From Plasmodium malariae (lineage: Eukaryota > Apicomplexa > Aconoidasida > Haemosporida > Plasmodiidae), in assembly GCF_900090045.1 (NCBI RefSeq), contig NC_041787.1, forward strand, positions 2,725,001-2,789,000: a stretch of 64,000 nucleotides of DNA, written 5' to 3'. Shown here piece after piece: positions 24,522 to 38,441 of this stretch. The notes below the pieces were generated by a model that made no database searches, was not told where the DNA came from, and saw nothing but the letters and a program-made list of their open reading frames with translations. Positions within the stretch are counted from its first letter, which is position 1, and each line of letters starts with the position of its first letter. Made by a program: the position numbers and the translations under genes.

Positions 24522-25479
24522 ATGGAAAAAAAAAATGCATTGCACTTATTTATTAAAATTTCAACTTATATATTTTTATCATGGATATTTAACATTTACA
24601 ATGACCTGGTATAATAATATTATTCAAGTATATTTGTATTATTTATATTTTGATTGTTAATATTTATTAGTTTTTTTCTTTAGTATCAGAATATCTTTTT
24701 ACTGAATTAAGAAATATTTACCTTTTTTTTTTTTTTTAGAGCTCTTTAAATAAGTATTTAGATGAAAAATGCAATCTTGGAAAATTAAATAAAGCAAATT
24801 ATCGATTATTATCGAGTTATAAACAGGATAAATACTCATGTATTGTAAATTTTAAAGAAAAAATACCAAAAAATGAAGAAAAAGAAAAAAAAAAAAATAT
24901 AACAATGCGAAAAGAACAAATGAAAAACACAAATCATCATGTAGAAGTTCTTTATATATGGAGGATTACGTTAAAAATATTGAAAAAAATGAATGTGGTA
25001 TATCTAAAAGAAAAAAATATTTTGGTTTTGAAAAAAAAATATTTAAAGAACTTGATTATAAAGATTACCTTAAAAACATAAAGACAATTGAAGTTAAGAC
25101 ATATAAAAAATTAAAACTTAAAAAGCGCATAATACGAATATCTTTAATTTTGTTATTTTTCTTGGTGTTGATGTTACCCATATTAGATTGTTTTTTACAG
25201 AAATTTGGAAATGAGGGGTTGTTAAGTTTATTAGGCTTGTTATACACAAATATGAATGCAGAAAGTAGAGGTGTACTTAGGCTAGGGGGGTATTTGACTA
25301 AAATGTTCGACATGGATGTTTGGGGTAATTTAAAAGGATTACGTGATATAACTATATTGTTTTATTGCATACCTTTTTATATATTCGTTGTCATTTTTAT
25401 ATTGGGAATGGTTTATTACTATACAAAAGTTATAAAATATGAAAATATCAAGTTCAAAAAAAGATTACATAAGAAGTAA
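24522..25479 (+). pseudogene. fam-l exported-protein gene with frameshift in a poly-A tract
   Basis: Exon 1 (24522-24608, starting MEKKNALHLF, donor GTATAA) and exon 2 (24740-25479, acceptor after a long T tract) join in phase 0. The PEXEL-like motif is RLLSS at residues 51-55. The first frame runs through the linker into a 13-A run at 24885-24897. Beyond it the family sequence (KRTNEKHKSS, then FGFEKKIFKELDYKDYLK, two membrane segments and a KYENIKFKKR-like tail) continues in a different frame to the stop at 25477-25479. The lesion is thus confined to the A run. Sequencing error, a true frameshift or tolerated slippage are all possible. Apart from this the gene looks sound, and its 173-codon C-terminal frame from 24958 is open. 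Confidence 0.8.
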
Positions 25480-28400
25480 TACGTCTTTTTGTGTAAAGAT
25501 GAATTTAATATAAAGAAATATCTTTAGTTATTTACTTAAGAACCTTAATGATAACTTATTATATTTTATATAAACCATCTACATATACTTCTGTTTTTGA
25601 GAGGAAACAGTAAAAATATATGTTCTCAGTTCTATTGAAAATGTAATTTTTTGATTCTTTGAATATATTTTAATTTATCTTTTAAAGAATGACTTCAGAT
25701 TAACCATTATGTCTTTATAATCACATGTGTGCATTAAAATATATTTCATGGAAAATATAAATGTATACATTAAAATTAATATGTAATGGAATAATTCACA
25801 TAATTCTAGTGTAGTGTGGATCCCTCCATTTGAATAGTCTTTCTTTTTTCTTTTTTTTTTATCAAGTATAAAATGGTGATTTTTTTGGTCGTTTAAGAAA
25901 ATGCATTATTATTGTTAACAGTAATTGTTTCTTCTGTATTCAGTGTATTTATATGAATAATTTTTCTTACAGTGATATGTATATATATATTTTTTTTTTT
26001 ACTAAAAAAAGAATCTTAAAATTTATTATATAAAATATGTTTTATGAGAAATATTTTATAAAAGGTACTAATATTAAAAATATTTTAAAAAGAGCTAATT
26101 ATTTTAATAGCCTAAATATGAAATTATAAATATATAATGAAATAATATGTTTTTTAATTATAGGTTATTTATATCTGTTTACAAAATTGGGTATTATAAA
26201 TCATTACAATTAAATGTAATTTTTAAACGAAAAGTTATATTATTTATGCTTACAGTTGTAATGTTATCTAAATATTTTACAAATTCCTTGAATATATATT
26301 ATGTTCTCAATTTATATTTAAAAGAATCTATATATATTATTTAATTTTTATATCGTTAACAGATTAAATTATTTGACAATTAAAAAAAATATTAATAGAT
26401 AATATGTTAGATTTTTTTGTTTCTTTTCTTACTTTTTCTTTTTTTTTTTTTTTGTTTCTAAATATTATGTATATTCGCTTAAATATTGGAAGGATTCTAT
26501 TTTATTTTGTAATAAGTTATGTGCTATTATTTTTTTATTTTAATAATAATTACATTAGATATAATAAATATTTTAATTCGTAGCATTTGGCACAATATCA
26601 AATTGACAACAATAAAAAATTTATTTTATTATTAATTCATATCGTTCAATTTGATTTTTTATAGAAGTTTTTTTAATTTATTTTATTGTATGTTTTTATA
26701 TTGTATTTCTTCATAACCTCATTATAATTGGTTTTGTGAATTTATTTGTCTTCTAAACAACGATACTAGATAATATGAATTATAAGAATTATTTAATTCT
26801 AATTGCAATTTCAACTAATTTTAGTATGTTTTAATATATTATTAATTTTTATAAATGTACTCTATTTTTATATTTCCTAATAACATATGTTTAATATATT
26901 AGCTAGTTAATAAATGTAATGGTGCATTTACCTTAGGTTAATTTTAATTTTTTTTATCTTATAAAGTATTTTATGCGAAAATTTATATAATGTAATATCT
27001 ATATAGATATATATATATTTTTAATGCAGTAATAGTATATGGATTAAATATTTAATGTAATATTTATAGATATCTATTATTGGCTACATATTCTTTGTAA
27101 GGTGTTGAAAAGTAAAATAAGTTATATTAAGGATATTATAGAAAATGAAAAATTAATATAATTTAAGCATTATATTTGTATACAATATACTATACAAATT
27201 ATTTTTTTTTTCCAGACGGCAAATAATTATAATGTACATGCTTTATTATTCCGTTAAAATTGAGTAAAAATATACATTAGACGTATAATGAAGAATTCAG
27301 TACTGTCCAATATATAACAAAATATGATAGGTAATATATTTTTTGATAAGGGATTAGAATATATATATGAATACAATATATTTATTAAAAGATTTTATAA
27401 AATTAAAATGTAATGTTATTCTATTTGTTTATATTCTCAGTTTATCAAAAGAATATGGTCATAATTTTTTGTACTCTTAATGAATTATTTATTAGAAATA
27501 TAACTGTAAATAATTGTACTTGATTATTCTGAACATATCAACATATACATCAAAGAAGTTTATAAAAATCCACAATATATTTAAAAATGGGAGAGGAAAT
27601 GCTTTTTGCAGCAAATGAGTTCCTTTAATAAATTACCCTTCATTCGTTAATATAATTTTTAAATGAAACGCTTTTTCGCATTAAGATAGCACAATCTATT
27701 CATTATGAATTATATATTTATATTTCTAATAAAAATGTATAATTAATTAAAACGCTTCTACTATATATTCATATATTCCTTTATACATGTGATATGTAAC
27801 ATGTGAGGTACTTAGATGGTTATAAAACATTGTACGTGTAATATATAAAAGTATACAAATAAGAACTTAATTATTGTTAGGTGTAATCTAAATTAATAAA
27901 AGTAGTTTCATATGATAATAACTTTCTTTGCATTTTAATAATTCATAAAAATGAAGAATACATTAAAATATCATTAACAAATAACTTCCGCATCATTTAA
28001 AATATTTCATTACATTTAAAAAATATATATACAATATATTATATGTTTTCATATTTCTCATGGACAAAAACCCATATCATAGCCTACGTATAATATTATA
28101 TTTATTCATCTCTAAACATTACTATTATTTGTTTTGTTATCTTAAAATATATAATATTTCTCAAATCAAGGATATCTCAGAATGTATGCATCAACTAAAC
28201 AGAAACTGTGGATAATAATAATTGATTTTCTTTTCTATTAATATATAACTTTTCAACAAAAAATATTATCTGTAATAATATAACTTATATGATTAAGACT
28301 TGTTAAAATTTTTCCGAATATATTGAATTTGGGGATTTTCTAAATGTACAGCCTTATAAATTAATATATTAATTTTACTATGTGGAAAATATGAAATTAT

Positions 28401-30664
28401 TACTAAAGATACACAAATTTTGTTAAAAATAAATCAATAATATTATAGTAATCACTCAGAAAAAAAAAAATATTTCTATCTTTTTCCACATGATCTATTT
28501 GTGCATTAAAAGATACAGCAAGAACAACATAAAACAAAAATTTTAACTTATATATTAATAATTAATTAATTAGATTTGTAACATTTTTCGAAATATAACA
28601 TATTTAAAATAATTAAAAAAAAAAAATCAAGATTATAAAAAAAATTATATATATAATAGTTGTTATAAAATGATTATTATTATATAAAATTATAAGAATA
28701 ATTTATGAAATGCAAAGTACGAGCATTCTCGTAAGAAAAAATGAGTAATATTACATGAAAAAAAAAAAAAATAAAAGAATAATTTAAGGAATATATATAA
28801 CAATCAAAATAATTAAAATATATTTTAACATTAATTGTTGATCAATTCATTATTCTGATTTAGTTTTGTATGATTTCATAAATGACAAATATAGTACAAT
28901 TCGTAAAATTTTTAATATATCCATTTAAATAAAATATATAACATGAAAAATATATAATATAAACGAAAATTAAGGTATACTGTCATTTAAAAATACATAT
29001 AATATTATTTTTTTTAATACCAAAATTAAATATTAAATATTTATTTATTTATTCAAAGCAACGTTATTAAGAAAACATGAACTTATACATAATTATAGTT
29101 TGTTTGTAACATATTATAAAAATATGAAAAATATAAAACATTGTTTTTATAAATTAAAAAAAAGTGCGTATTAAACGAAATAAGAAAAACAAAAAAGAAA
29201 AGTAAAAAAAGAATATATATATATATATATATATTTTTTTTTTACTTATATATATTATATACATAACGAATGAGATGTAATAATTTTTTCATATGTAATA
29301 TTTTTATGATAACGTGATAAAGTTGTTATACCGAAATTACAGTATTTTAATCATCCAATTTTTAATAAATTTTATAGCAAAAATATATTATCAGAAGCAT
29401 AAGAATATACAAGTAAATATTTTCTTAATCAATAAAATAAATTTTATTTTATTTAATTTATCATTAAAAAGGAGAAAAGGAACAAGAAATGTTAAAAAAC
29501 TCATATAAATTTGGTGAAATAATAATGTTGCCTTCGTACACTGTTTTAGTGATTGTGAAAAATTAAAGAAATAACATATGTAGAGTTTCCAAATTTAACG
29601 TATATCATTCAGAATATATTAATAGCTTTTTAGTTAGTTATAAAATATTAATATCATTATAATTCATAATAAAAAATATGTTTTATCTTATTTTTATGAC
29701 AATTAATAATTTCTGTTTTTTCCTAAAATTCTTTTAAAAAAATAATTGATCTTATTTTTTTATTTGTACACAAATACATTGATGGAAATCAAAGTTTTCA
29801 CTATGGAGATTGCAATTTGAAATAAAAAATAAAATTTTGACTTGTAACTTAAAGTGGAGATTAACGGAGTTGAAGAATTTGTAGTAAATATAAACTAGCT
29901 TTCTAGATAACAATAAAATGATAAATATAAAAAATATATTATATGCAATATTTATTTTCATATTAAATTTAATTTATTTATCATATTCCTTTTGAACTTA
30001 TTAGTTACATTCTACTTCTATTTATTTATTTTTAGTATTTGTAATATTCACTTGGATAATTAAAATAATGCATATATTTATTATAGTATTTCATAAAATA
30101 TAACAAAAAATATGTTTTTATTAAAATTATTATATATTTGATAATGGAATAAATATTTCAACAAAAATGAAATTTATTAATGTTATTAGATAAATATAGT
30201 AAAACACAAAGAATTATTTAAATGTAATAAAGCGCATGAAAAAATAATATATAACCGCGCTTTAGCATATTTTACTTTTTATAATAATAATGCTATTTTC
30301 TGTTAAAGAATATGTAGTGAAAATAATCATCATATATGAAATGAAATTCTGTTATACTATATTTCTTTCTTTTTTTTATTCGCTAATTATTATTTCTTTG
30401 AGTGAATGTTAAATTTACTTAGATATTAAGCAACAGTGCTCATGTAATAAAAAAAGTACAATAGTAATGTATTATAGAAAAATATTTGACATTTTACAAT
30501 ATCAAATGCGCAAAATATATAAAATTACTAATATAAAAACAAAATTGTACAAATTTCGTCATTTGAAATTATTTTGTTATTTATGCATAAATATTTGTAA
30601 ATGTTTATTTTTAATTATTTCAGACAGTATACGTACACTGCGAATCTTATAGAAATTTATAAAA
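25480..30664. other. 5.2-kb gene-free region
   Basis: The first 500 nt resemble the 3' flanks of other fam-l genes. The rest is A+T-rich, with an (AT)11 tract at 29213-29234. Small open frames (26147, 29314, 30467 on +, 29752 on -) lack motifs, signal sequences or splice partners and I do not call them. Confidence 0.5.
29213..29234. repeat. (AT)11 microsatellite
   Basis: Eleven perfect AT units followed directly by a poly-T run, in gene-free DNA. Confidence 0.9.
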
Positions 30665-32551
30665 ATGGAAGATTATGAATATGTATGTATTGATTTATCA
30701 TAGAAATAATAATTTATATTTATTTTAGCATACTTTTTTACATAAGATAAAATGAGTAAATTTATTCTTTATAATTATTTAAGTATCTATACCACTTATA
30801 TTATCTATTTAATTTTCAGGATGAAATTTTACAAAAATTACCTTCACATAAGATATATAATGAATTGAATAATGTGGATAATAATGTAGTAATTAGTAGC
30901 GTTTGTAAAAGAGAGGATTACAAAAAATGCGGTGATATAGATACTTGTCTTAACATATGTAAAAAGATTGAAAAAAATTTAAAATATTTATCTGAAATAC
31001 GTAAATCAGAAGTCTATTATAATCGATGTTCACATTATATGTACTGGGTATATAAGGAAATATGGAACTTATTTAAATCTAATTCAAATCCTAATAATGT
31101 GGAAGCTGTTATTACTGAATTTCTTAATTTACAATCTTCTCTTACTAGATATTATGGAATATTAAATTGTCATTATATTTTTTCGAAAAAAAGCTTAGAA
31201 GTATTGAAAACTAAAAATGAAGAGAAACATTTGTTTGATTATTTTAAAAATTTTGAATATATTAGAACTAAAGAAACTTGTGATAAAGTTAAGATTGATA
31301 AATATATAAAGTACCTTAATTATATTCATGGTTTATATAATGGAAAAAAGAATTGTTGTGTGAAAAACATATCAAAGTGTCCAAACTATTTTTTGAATTG
31401 CGGTAATGAGCTTGATCCAAGTAAACTTCTATCTGAATTACATTCTGAAAAAGAGAAAGATTGCGGTAGACTAAAAAGTATTATAAGTAATACTTCTGAA
31501 GAAAAACGTGATTCTACGCCATTCAGTGAAGAATTCATGAAGTCAATTTATATAACTCGATGTCCTATATTGAGTAGTGGGGAATCTTCATCAAATAATA
31601 GTGGTGTGTTATGTAATTTATTCCGAACATATATGAATCCACGTCGCAATGTGAATGAAACTGGAAAAACGGTACAAGAGCTTCGTGAAAATATTTCTTC
31701 AGAAGCTCAGGTAGAAATATCCAGTACATCTTTATCAGAAGCTCCATCTGAAAAAAATAAGAAAAAAGAGGGCGATAGTATTACAGAAAAAATAAATTTA
31801 ATATCATCTGATGAAAAGGCAGATAATGCATTTAGATGGAATTTTGGAAAAGGAAAACTGAGTTGTCCACCTAATAAACCAGAGGACGATGAGTATGGAA
31901 TGTGCGAATATATGGAAGAATTGGTTAAAGATGGTTTTTTTGCGAAAGCAGAAGATTCTGAGGGTTATGAATTTAAGAGGGGCCCGTTATGGAAATATGA
32001 ATACTTGGCAAGTGCAACTAGAAATAAACGACATGAACATTTAGGGAAATCGAGATCATTAATTTTGAAGGATTATGGACGTTCACAATCTATATTCCAT
32101 AAAAGAGCAGAGACTTTTTATGCTTCAAATTCAAGCAGAAAAGCAATTCCTGGAAAAGATACCGAATATAATATTTTGCAGAACACTTTTGTTCGTATTT
32201 CCATTGTGAGTACTTTGGTAATGGGAATATTTTTTGTCTTTTTCCTTTATTTTAAAGTAAATAATAAATTTCGTTTTATATGATAAGTAAATAATAAGTT
32301 TCCTTTAATAATAAATTTATTTTAAAATGTTTTAATTGTAATATAATCAAACTTTATGTGTTTTACATATTTGATTTGTTTATTAGTTTACTCCCTTTGG
32401 ATCATATGTAGGTAAAAATAAAAAAAGAAAAAAAAGATATAGGATTAATTTAGCTCAATTAAATACGCAAAGAATACCAAGGAGATTTATAAAACGTAGT
32501 TATAGACATTCTGATAGGAGAAGGTTTAGTGTAGTAAATTTACAACCATGA
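30665..32551 (+). CDS. pir: PIR protein, complete, three exons
   Basis: Exons 30665-30682, 30820-32256 and 32387-32551 join in phase 0 and give 539 residues. Exon 1 encodes MEDYEY (donor GTATGT). Exon 2 opens with DEILQKLPSHKIYNEL, a classic PIR N-terminus, which shows the true start lies upstream of the long open frame beginning at 30865. A Cys-rich extracellular part (Cys clusters through about residue 220) is followed by a hydrophilic Ser/Glu/Lys-rich stretch (about 240-340), a second Cys-containing segment and one membrane segment (about 464-484, ending FFLYFK). The donor GTAAAT sits exactly after that Lys. Exon 3 starts FTPFGSYVGK and supplies a very basic 54-residue cytoplasmic tail. 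PIR proteins form the largest Plasmodium variant family and are found on or in infected red cells, probably helping antigenic variation. At this length it belongs to a long subtype. It is the only intact pir in the window. Confidence 0.92.
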
Positions 32552-35500
32552 ACTTCATATTATTAATGTTATAGAGAATATCAAATAATTTAGTTTAAAT
32601 ATATTATAACGAGAACAAAATTGAGTTAAGTATACATTTCTATTAAATAACCATATTTAAAAAAAGGAAAGAAAGAAAGCACTATAGTTAAAATTTATTA
32701 CTTTTAGTTTTTAACGTTTTATATTTATTTGTATGTATTTTGTTATATACACTTTAATAATATTATTATTAGAAATTTTTTATAACTTTTTTTTTATTAA
32801 ATTTTTTTTTATTGAATAACTATAATTTTAGCAAATACTAATATCATCTTTTACATTTAAAAAATTTATTTTATTTTGATTTTTTATACTAATTTAAGTC
32901 TTCATTAATGTACGAGTTGTAAATACCTATAGGTAAAATATTTTTGTTTATTTTAATTATACTCAAAAATAGTCTAATAAATTCATTTTATACTTTGTTA
33001 AAGCTTTGAATATAAGAAATATATTATAGCTATATTTAATACAAAAATAAATTTGAATTCATATATATAATGAATATGTTCAGATCAAGTAAATTAACAA
33101 ATAAAAAAGGAGCTTTATAAACTTTTCAAAATGTAATATTGATGTAAAGCATAAAATAATAATTCTTATGTAAATTCATTTTTATAAGAAAGGATAAATA
33201 GAAAATTAAGATTAAACATTATGTTATCATATATGTGCAAATGTTTTGTATTCCTAATAAGAATTATTTTTTCTTATTTTATGATAATTTTTTGGTAAAA
33301 TAATATTTCATCTGAAGAATACTGCTTTTATATATATAAAAAAATGAAGTTAATAAATAATATGAAATCTGTACCATATAAGATTTTTATTATATATATC
33401 CTTAATTAATGTTGAATACTAAAGATATTAATATATGCTTTTATTAATATATATTATTTGTTAGGGAATTATATTATAAAAATACAAGACAAAATGAATT
33501 AAAATAAGTTCATTATTACAAATATTATTACATATATTGGTATCAAAAAAAAAAAAAAGGAAACAAGATAAAGTAAGAATTTTATATAGAAATTAAACAG
33601 TGTCCTTAAAAAATTATATATTACAGTTGTTCGTTAAAATAATTATAGATAAATTTTTAAATGAAGTTCTATCAGAAATTATCATATAAAAAAACTTATA
33701 TTATTAAATATTCCAATATTAAAAATAAATTTTAACTTTATATTTAAAGAAAAATAATATATAAAATAAAAAGTAAGCGCTCATAAAAAAATTTAATAAA
33801 AAAATTTAAAAAATATAACAAACAGTCAATTAAGTGTCAAAATCTGGGGAAAAATAAAATTTTTCTTGTCATTGATATATATATAAAATTTTAATAGTTT
33901 TGTTTAACTTAAATAAATTATGTAATTTTATTTAACATATATGTTGCGTATATAATTTTTAGTGTCTTAAAAGAAATTATTAAATACCATTACTTTGATT
34001 TATTACATACTTTTTTAATATATTTTTGTTTTGGGTTTTTGTAAATTTTGATTTAATAATTTAATATATTTTATATAATATGTTAATTATAAAATCTGTT
34101 TATTAAATTATTCAAAATTACATTACAAGATTATAGGAGTTATTAATAATTTTATATTAGTTTATTTTATTATAGTTCATAATAATTTTCTTAGTAAATA
34201 TTTTTGTTAACCAGATTATATTTTTGTAATATATAAAATATATTTTATGTTTTCAAAAACGATGCATAGATATTATGTGTAATAAACTTGTAAATGGAAA
34301 ACAATATTTAGTTATAATGAAAAAACAAATATTAATAATTTATTTTATGCAATAATTCACTTGTTATATTATTATTAATTCATTAAATAAATTTTGTATA
34401 CTAATTACAAACTAATTCTGAATGTACGAAAAATGAAATTATGAAAAAAAAGAAAAAACAATACATTATTGCAATTGACAGTTATAAGTGAATTATATTT
34501 ATTTTAAAAAATTATATATATAAAGTATTACAATTATTCATCAGTATTTTTCTTTTGTATTTTTTTCTTTTATATTGAAGATAGTTTACAAATTTTATAA
34601 TTAATAAAAAAATGTATGTTTCTAATTTTGGCGCATAAGTAAAAATTCGTACATATAAGACTACTAAAATATTACAGCTAACTTTCTAATATGATTTAGT
34701 ATTACAATATTGTATATAGAAATAACAGTTAATATTTTTAATATTTTACAAAAATATTAATATAAATATGAAAAAAACACAAAAGTACTATATCTATTTA
34801 TCAGATAGTGAATGTTAATTATAAAAATTATCTATGGATTGATATTTTATAATTTCCATATAATTGTATATAACTGAATTATTTCAGAACTATTTGTATT
34901 AACTCTATAACTCCTTAATTTTACTTACTCTATAATATACATTATAGTAATTATATTTAAATTATAAGAATTTTAATATATTTTTTCTTATAAAAAATAC
35001 ATTTATCAGTTAGTAAAATAATTATTTGTTTAATTATTTAATTTCGAATAATTATAAGAATTTAAAAGTAAGGTTTTATTAGACAGATAAGTATAAAAAA
35101 TAGTTAATTTATTTTATATATATCAATTTACTATCATATAAAAGAATATAAACTACATTACAAACTTAAAAAAATACAATTATAATTTTTATTATATAGT
35201 GAAATTAAAGTTTAAAACAACATATTAATGATATATGACAAATTTATTTTCTTATTATATTAATATTGCTTCAATATATATATATATTTAAAAAAAAAAA
35301 AAAAAAAATTGGGTTTAAAAATATTCATCTAGTAATAAATGCATAAATTATGATAATTAAAAATTATAACTTTCAGCAGCTGTGTTACAAGAGTAAAAGT
35401 ACATTCTCAATTTACAATTTAAATATATATTTTTTCTTGAACAGGTTAGTGTGCTATATATTTAATTTTTTTAAATATAATATGGGCTATGGAACAGTTC

Positions 35501-35710
35501 AAATATTATGTTTTAATTAATGCAATGCTGTAAATCATATGACAGAAAAAGTTTTAGAAATTATATTTTTTTCTGCATCATTCATATTATTATGTGGTTA
35601 TAATATTTTATCATCACAAGAACTTTTCCCATAATTTAATGTTAATAATTTAATAATTATTGATAACAAATAATCGTTAAAATTATTTATAGTTTTCTTA
35701 ATATAAAGTA
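32552..35710. other. intergenic region
   Basis: Low-complexity A+T DNA with no gene-like frames. It includes a 19-A run at 35290-35308 preceded by AT repeats. Confidence 0.55.
35290..35308. repeat. 19-A homopolymer
   Basis: The longest A run I noticed in the window, preceded by an (AT)n stretch. Length is likely to be unreliable in assemblies and variable between isolates. Confidence 0.85.
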
Positions 35711-35757
35711 CAACAGAATATCTATATTATCTATGTTCTATATACTCCATAAATATT
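35711..35757 (+). promoter_or_regulatory. shared upstream element (copy 4)
   Basis: It contains TCTATATTATCTATGTTC followed by TATATACTCC, starting 411 nt before the ATG at 36122. It is one of the clearest copies of the element found before six exported-protein loci here. Role inferred. Confidence 0.4.
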
Positions 35758-36121
35758 ATATATAGAAATGTTGAGAAATCATATTTTTTTTTTTTTTTGA
35801 AATGGTTTAAAAATAAAATTATTCGATTACTCTAATATAGTTAATTATATATTTATGAATAAATTAAAATTGTATTATTTTTATTAAGGTTATTTTTTTT
35901 GTATGTATTCTTTAAATATAAATAACATAATTCATATATAATCTAATTTTTCTGCGTAAATGTTATAAAAAAAAATTATGGATATATTCATTTTATTAAG
36001 TTCATATAAAAATATAAAAAATTATAATAAATAAATAAAAAGTCCTTAATCATTAGGAGCATATAATATGACTGTTAATTTTTTAGGTATTAATTATATT
36101 TAAATTTTAAAGATCTGTAAA

Positions 36122-36970
36122 ATGGAACAAACGATTATGTTACCATATTATATTAGGATTTGTTTGTTTATCCTATTGAGTTGCATATCTCATTTTCATC
36201 ATGATATGGTATTATGATTTTATTTAGAGATATTTTTATTATTCACATTTTTTTAGTTTTATTTTTATTGATACTTGTGTTACCATAAAATTAGATATTC
36301 TTTTGAATAATAAATATTTGTTTTTTAGAGTACCTTTAATAAATATTTGGCTGGGAGAAAAAATATTGATGAAACATTAGATACAATAACTTATCGATTA
36401 CTAGCAAAATATAAGCATGAAAAGGGTCCAATTATTGCACGGTTGAAAAAAGATATACCAACTATCAATGAATACTCAAAAATGTGTGTTTCAAGCAATG
36501 GAAAAGTAGAAAAAGGAAAAAATAAAAGAACAAATCAATGTTTATTAAATAATATAGTAGAACATGGCCATACTAATATAAATAAATCTTCGGTATACAG
36601 TAGAAGAAATTCACATTTTGAAAAAAGGATGTTAGATAAAATATACTATAAAAATAAAGTTAGGCATTTTACAAATGCTGATTTTTTGTTTTTAAAAAAT
36701 GATATAAAAGTAAACAAATCTTTTATCTGTGCTGTAACTATCTACCATTTATTTGTTTCAATAATAGGATCTGTTTTACTACTGTGTACATATAAAAACT
36801 TACAATTTAAATTTACATTAGATTGGGGTCTTGGATTAGGTATATTAGGGTGTATATGCGTGTTCATAGTTATTCTAATAATGATTTATCTCCATAGACA
36901 AATTTTAAAATATGGCAAGATAAGACATATAAAGAGTGAATTGCATAATACGGCATATCCTTCTCACTGA
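36122..36970 (+). CDS. exported protein (fam-l/m-like, third subtype), intact
   Basis: Exons 36122-36208 and 36329-36970 join in phase 0 (donor GTATTA, acceptor TTTTTTAG) and give 242 residues. Exon 1 is a 29-residue signal sequence (MEQTIMLPYYIRI...). Exon 2 opens STFNKYL, and the PEXEL-like motif is RLLAK at residues 52-56. The linker contains KRTNQCLLNN. The core SHFEKRMLDKIYYKNKVRHF (about 124-143) replaces the fam-l KKIFKELDY block and defines a subtype shared with the broken gene at 14.2 kb. Membrane segments are at about 161-182 and 195-218 with only a short loop between them, unlike the longer fam-l loop. The basic tail contains LKYGKIRHIKSE. It is predicted to be exported to the host red cell; its function is unknown. 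A decayed fam-m lies 1.5 kb downstream on the same strand. Confidence 0.88.
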
Positions 36971-38441
36971 ATAGTAGTCTTTTATAACAATAAGTTTCAA
37001 TAAATTTTTAAATATTATTGCCAAATAACAAACATACATATAATTACATAAATATGGCAAATCCACATGAATTTGTATTGTAAATTTGATCCTCAACAGT
37101 ATAAATGTACACTTTTATTTTTATTGGTCAATTTAAAAGATTTATTTCTTTTCTCATCGTGTTTGAGAGAATTCATCAGGTTAAAACAATATTATGGTTG
37201 ATATATATACTTCTATATTAATCAAAATTTTTTAGAAAAATATATATATGAACCTTAAAATTAATGTATAAAAAGACGAAATTCATATGATTTTATTGAT
37301 ATACTGTTCCACCTTGTATTTATTACCTTAAAAATTTGTTTTATTTTTATATTTTTGTATAGGCATAATATATTTTTTTATGTAAAGATAAAATAATAAC
37401 TTATTCGTTTAATATTAAAAATGAATGTATATTATTTACAATATGATGAAAGATATGGAATGTATTTTTTTATATCCATATGTATATATATATATATACT
37501 TAAAAAAGACTTAATACTCATTTTATGCGTTTTATTAAAAATATGTTATAATATGAAGTTATTGTAAAAAAATTACCTTATATATGTTTTCTTTTTTTTT
37601 TATAAGAAATAAATGTGATGTTGTAAATATATATAAAAATAATGACCATTATAAATATGAAATATTTATAATATTGTGCTAAATTGGGTATTCTGAACAC
37701 TTAGAATTTAATGAAGAGTTAAAAACATATATAGATTTATTATTCCGCATAAATTTTATTTTATAAAGGTATGATGTTTCATTAACTGGGACAATAATTC
37801 TATATTTATAATTTGAACAATAATAACTAAAAACTGTATTATTTGAATATTTCATTATTCTTGGAAAAAAAAAAATATTAATAAAAATTTTATTTCTTTA
37901 TTTGGTTACTATAAATTTTATTCTAATTTTTACTATTACGTTGCAATTTTTTTTCTTAAAAACAAAAATTTATTTGTAAGAACAATAGATACATATAATT
38001 ACGAAAGTTACGTTTATTTAGATGCAATGGCGGATAGTTTTTTTTCTTATCATTTTATCATTGATATGAAATATTTAAATTTTATAGACAAAATCTTTCA
38101 CTTTTATAATACATGTGAGAGACGTAATACTTATAAAATAGGGAATAGATTGCAGGACGAATATATAAAAATATTTAAATAAGATGTATTAGCATTGTTC
38201 TAAAAATTGGTAAATACGCAAAATGATTATAATACATATATATCTAAAAACAATATATAATATATTAACAATTATGAATTGTGAAATAATTAAAAAGTAA
38301 TATTTCCTTAGGAATATTTTTACATTTTTTGTTTGATAGAATACCTTGTAGTGGTAAAAAATGTATTAACTCAGATAAGTATATTATATTATTGCAAATT
38401 ATGTTCTTTTTAAATAAGATAAAATATTAAATATTTATATA
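36971..38441. other. intergenic region
   Basis: No gene. The first few hundred bases share short blocks with the 3' flank of the 14.2 kb paralogue. The rest is A+T-rich low-complexity DNA. Confidence 0.5.
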
